Shown here: positions 8,020-10,077 of the stretch, in pieces
Layout of the letters: each line of letters starts with the position of its first letter
Position numbering within the stretch: position 1 is the first letter of the stretch
Source: Euperipatoides rowelli
Lineage: Eukaryota; Onychophora; Udeonychophora; Euonychophora; Peripatopsidae
NCBI GenBank assembly: GCA_003024985.2
Contig: PXIH01S0023956.1
Direction: 5' to 3' (one strand)
Length of the DNA stretch: 10,077 nucleotides
Notes under the pieces: model-generated
What the model saw: only the letters and a program-made list of their open reading frames with translations
Database searches by the model: none
What the model was told of the DNA's origin: nothing
Position numbers and translations under genes: made by a program

Positions 8020-8030
8020 CCCCCCCCCCC
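8020..8030 (+). repeat. C11 homopolymer
   Basis: An uninterrupted run of eleven C bases, prone to slippage and to length errors in sequencing. The 80 bp after it are less A+T-rich than the surroundings and hold no recognisable gene. Confidence 0.95.
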
Positions 8031-8114
8031 TGCATGTTGGTCCTTGAAGGCCGTTAGTTACCTCTAATTCCCCATAATTAAATGAATTGTTGTCATTGTT
8101 TTTTAATAAATAAA

Positions 8115-8930
8115 TTTAAACAAAAGCTGCAACATTTTGACTGTTAGAAAAAGTTACACTAATAACTTTATTTAGCTTGAAACAAGAAAAGTTGGGTTAA
8201 CTTGTCAATAAAATAGTTCTGATAAATAATTAAGTAAAATAAAGTTGCTTTTAATTTTAGTAAGCAATCAATCAATAACTGGGATCAATCTTATTTTTTT
8301 TCTTCTCTTGACTTTAAATCTTGGACTGGTGGTCACATTTTATGCTATTATGTAATGATTAATATTACATTTTCAAAAGAAACTTTTCTAGATATGTTTG
8401 ATATTCATTTATTAGTTGTATTTTTCTTCATCTTCCTTCATTTTAAAGCAGGTCTCCCCCACCCCCCTCTTCCCTAATTTTGAGGTTTTTTTTAAAAAAA
8501 AAATAATGCTGACATTCGCTAAGTATATTTTTTCCTGAAGAGCTGCAGTCTGTTTCTTCGTCAAGTTTCATATTTGTTCAAAATCTAATTTATGGCTTTT
8601 TAAAAAATAACCTAATCTTTATTTTTTATTGTAGAGATGAGTAAATAGTATTACTATAAATTAACCGCCATTGACTTGGTGATTTCACGTCATTAGTTTG
8701 TCTGTGTACTCAGCTATTCATTCTTTTTAATTTTGTCATTCTTTTTTTTTTTTTGGATTCTATACTTTACTCTAAAGTATAATTTTTCACATAAAAAAAG
8801 AAGTTTCTTATTATGATGTCAATGTTATGACAAGTTGAAGAGATATATAACAATTTGAAAGATACAGTTGCACGTGTATATATAAATATCATTAAAATAC
8901 ATTTATAAAAAAAAATTAACATTTTTTTCA
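8115..8930. other. A+T-rich non-coding stretch
   Basis: No coding signal. It contains a C-rich tract at 8456-8474 (runs of 5, 6 and 3 Cs, G-rich on the minus strand), a T-run near 8741-8753, and a 9-bp inverted repeat TATACTTTA-CTC-TAAAGTATA at 8761-8781. Confidence 0.65.
8761..8781. repeat. 9-bp perfect hairpin with 3-nt loop
   Basis: TATACTTTA (8761-8769) and TAAAGTATA (8773-8781) pair exactly around CTC. It follows a T-run and is followed by AATTTTT. There is no adjacent gene that it could terminate or regulate, so it may be chance in A+T-rich DNA. Confidence 0.8.
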
Positions 8931-9011
8931 GTTAAAAAAATAATTTTTATCATTATTCTTTATTTATTTTTATTTTAAGGAGAGCAGATGTATAAGAAAA
9001 AACTTTTTACA
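8931..9011 (-). other. probable 3' tail of the non-LTR retrotransposon
   Basis: Directly after the reverse-transcriptase frame ends (read on the minus strand) come about 70 bases that pass into simple TAAA/AATAAA-like sequence between roughly 8940 and 8980, then A+T background. Non-LTR elements commonly end in poly(A) or a short A-rich tandem repeat, so this is the likely 3' end. No target-site duplication was identified. Confidence 0.4.
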
Positions 9012-9785
9012 TCAAATAATACAAAAATCACTGTCAGAGCCTAAAAATAAATCCAAATCATTTTTAAAAACATTAATATTAGTGACATCAAATATTACAG
9101 AAGGGAGATGATTCCATAAGTCGATATTTGTATAGAGGTAAGAGACAGAAGCTGGTTTAGATTTAAAAAATGTTTTTACGATATGATAACGATGATGCCG
9201 TAAAAAAGTTTTATCAGATAGTAAGAAACATCGACTCAAGTTTTCCCCAATAATTATATGTTTATACATATTTATAACATCACCCCTAGCAATTCACTGT
9301 ATAGGGGTTAAAATTGAATGAATAGCTTGCAATCTTTCTACATATGGTTTGTTGTACATGCCTTGAATTCGCTTGGTCATGCTTTGAAANACTAGAGTAA
9401 GTTTGGATAGGTCCTTTTTATGTAGAATTGAGACAACAGAAGAACATTAATCAATATAGGTTTGAATATAGAGAGGGTAAATAATAAGAAAAATCTCAAT
9501 AGTAATGATACCGATAGCATTACGAAGACGAGCAAACTGAATACGCATTTTAGAGGCAGTCCTGTCAGCATGAAGAAATAAGAGAAATGACAATCTAAAG
9601 TAACCCCAGGTATTGATAATTGTCGACAATCTCAAGTGTCTGATTATGAAGTTTGGTTTAGGTCGATGAGCAATATTTATGATCTTAGTTTTCTGAGAAT
9701 TAATCACATGGTTATTATTTTTACACCAATTAGAATTTTAACCTTTTTTTTAAATTTTAAATCAAAAATTATGAAGGTCATGTTT
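9012..9785 (-). pseudogene. 3' part of a CR1/Jockey-type non-LTR retrotransposon ORF2 (reverse transcriptase), decayed
   Basis: Minus-strand translation gives, in order, motifs typical of the region from the RT thumb to the C-terminus in LINE ORF2 proteins: WCKNNNHVINSQKTK (9728-9684), DNYQYLGL (9624-9601, shifted frame), DRTASKMR (about 9560), CSSVVSILHKKDLSKL (from 9446), YNKPYVERLQA (about 9356-9324), RGDVINMYKHI (about 9288-9256), WNHLPS (9116-9099) and FKNDLDLFL (9068-9042). The frame is broken by TAA at 9449-9447 and TGA at 9296-9294, by a short frameshifted patch around DNYQYLG, and by further breaks upstream of 9731 (DLKFKKK at about 9757 is in another frame). The catalytic F/YADD box and the endonuclease domain are absent, as expected for a 5'-truncated copy. 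Base 9390 is ambiguous. The clade (CR1, L2 or Jockey-like) is inferred from general motif style. Confidence 0.88.
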
Positions 9786-9860
9786 GGGTTACATGTATTC
9801 CTATGAGAATCCACTAGCCCACTATAAGGATATTAATAAAATAATTCTCAAAATTATAAG

Positions 9861-10077
9861 TACTAGCAAATAAGCCGTAACACGGACATAAAACATTTTC
9901 TAAAAATAGTTCCTAGATGGCGCTATTACTGCTTTGAAACACAGCTTAGAATAAGCCCGTTTCACAGGCATCAAACATTTTATAAAAAGAGCTCCTAGAT
10001 GGCACTGCTACTGGCTTTGGAACACAGCTTCGAATAATCCCCTTACACGGGCATCAAACATTTTTAAGCCCGTTACA
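9861..10077 (+). repeat. tandem array of an 81-83 bp repeat, running off the window
   Basis: Units start with AATAAGCC at 9869, 9950 and 10033, giving full units of 81 and 83 bp that are roughly four-fifths identical by eye. Each runs through GCCCGTTACACGGGC-like, CATCAAACATTTT, TCCTAGATGGCGCT, TACTGGCTTTGGAACACAGC blocks. The third unit is cut after about 30 bp and a new start (TAAGCCCGTTACA) ends the window. The array begins with TACTAGCA, the same boundary as the inverted copy at 2881-3055. The array sits just upstream, in that element's sense, of the truncated retrotransposon. It is non-coding, and its class is unknown to me. Confidence 0.93.

Noticed and set aside
8761-8781. Intrinsic transcription terminator
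   Set aside because: The hairpin is purely A+T apart from its loop and two inner G-C pairs, the DNA is eukaryotic in style, and no gene ends beside it.
9447-9707. Separate 86-codon gene on the minus strand
   Set aside because: It is an internal piece of the broken retrotransposon ORF; its end is the premature TAA, after which the same frame continues with RT-type motifs.
1-10077. tRNA-derived SINE, tRNA genes, CRISPR arrays
   Set aside because: No A-box/B-box pair such as GGTTCGAATCC, no cloverleaf, and no evenly spaced short repeats with unique spacers were seen on either strand.

Overview
The window reads as non-coding, strongly A+T-rich DNA (about three quarters A+T by eye) from an animal, most likely an invertebrate. 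The evidence is the lack of densely packed genes, long A/T homopolymers, microsatellites, one decayed CR1/Jockey-type non-LTR retrotransposon, and several repeat families. No intact protein-coding gene, tRNA, rRNA or CRISPR array can be supported. The species cannot be fixed from the sequence; an A+T-rich mollusc or cnidarian would fit, but that is a guess. Two ambiguous bases (2627 and 9390) mark it as a draft assembly.

Layout. Positions 1-95 recur base for base at 2637-2731, so a 95-bp direct repeat brackets about 2.5 kb of A+T-rich DNA. That interval holds only small hairpins, a G-rich tract and a 30-bp tandem duplication. At 2881-3055, on the minus strand, lies a member of an interspersed repeat family. 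The same family reappears on the plus strand at the right edge (9861-10077) as a tandem array with an 81-83 bp unit. G-runs able to form a quadruplex lie at 3371-3433. A probable small DNA-transposon relic (4751-5015) has imperfect 10-bp terminal inverted repeats and four TAGGAC motifs spaced 20-21 bp apart.

The most striking structure is an almost perfect palindrome at 5216-5380: arms of 82-83 nt, no spacer, one extra base in one arm. It is followed by a pyrimidine-rich, diverged tandem array with a period of about 110-135 bp (5404 to about 6140). A 75-nt imperfect hairpin with a microRNA-precursor-like shape sits at 7649-7723. A possible but unproven coding fragment lies at 7828-8010. The right end (9012-9785, minus strand) carries the broken 3' part of the reverse-transcriptase ORF of a non-LTR retrotransposon.

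No operon or pathway links these features. The window is a repeat-laden intergenic or intronic stretch, and its interest lies in the palindrome, the exact direct repeat, the two-orientation minisatellite family and the microRNA-like hairpin. Several of these could be assembly products, and this is stated where it applies.
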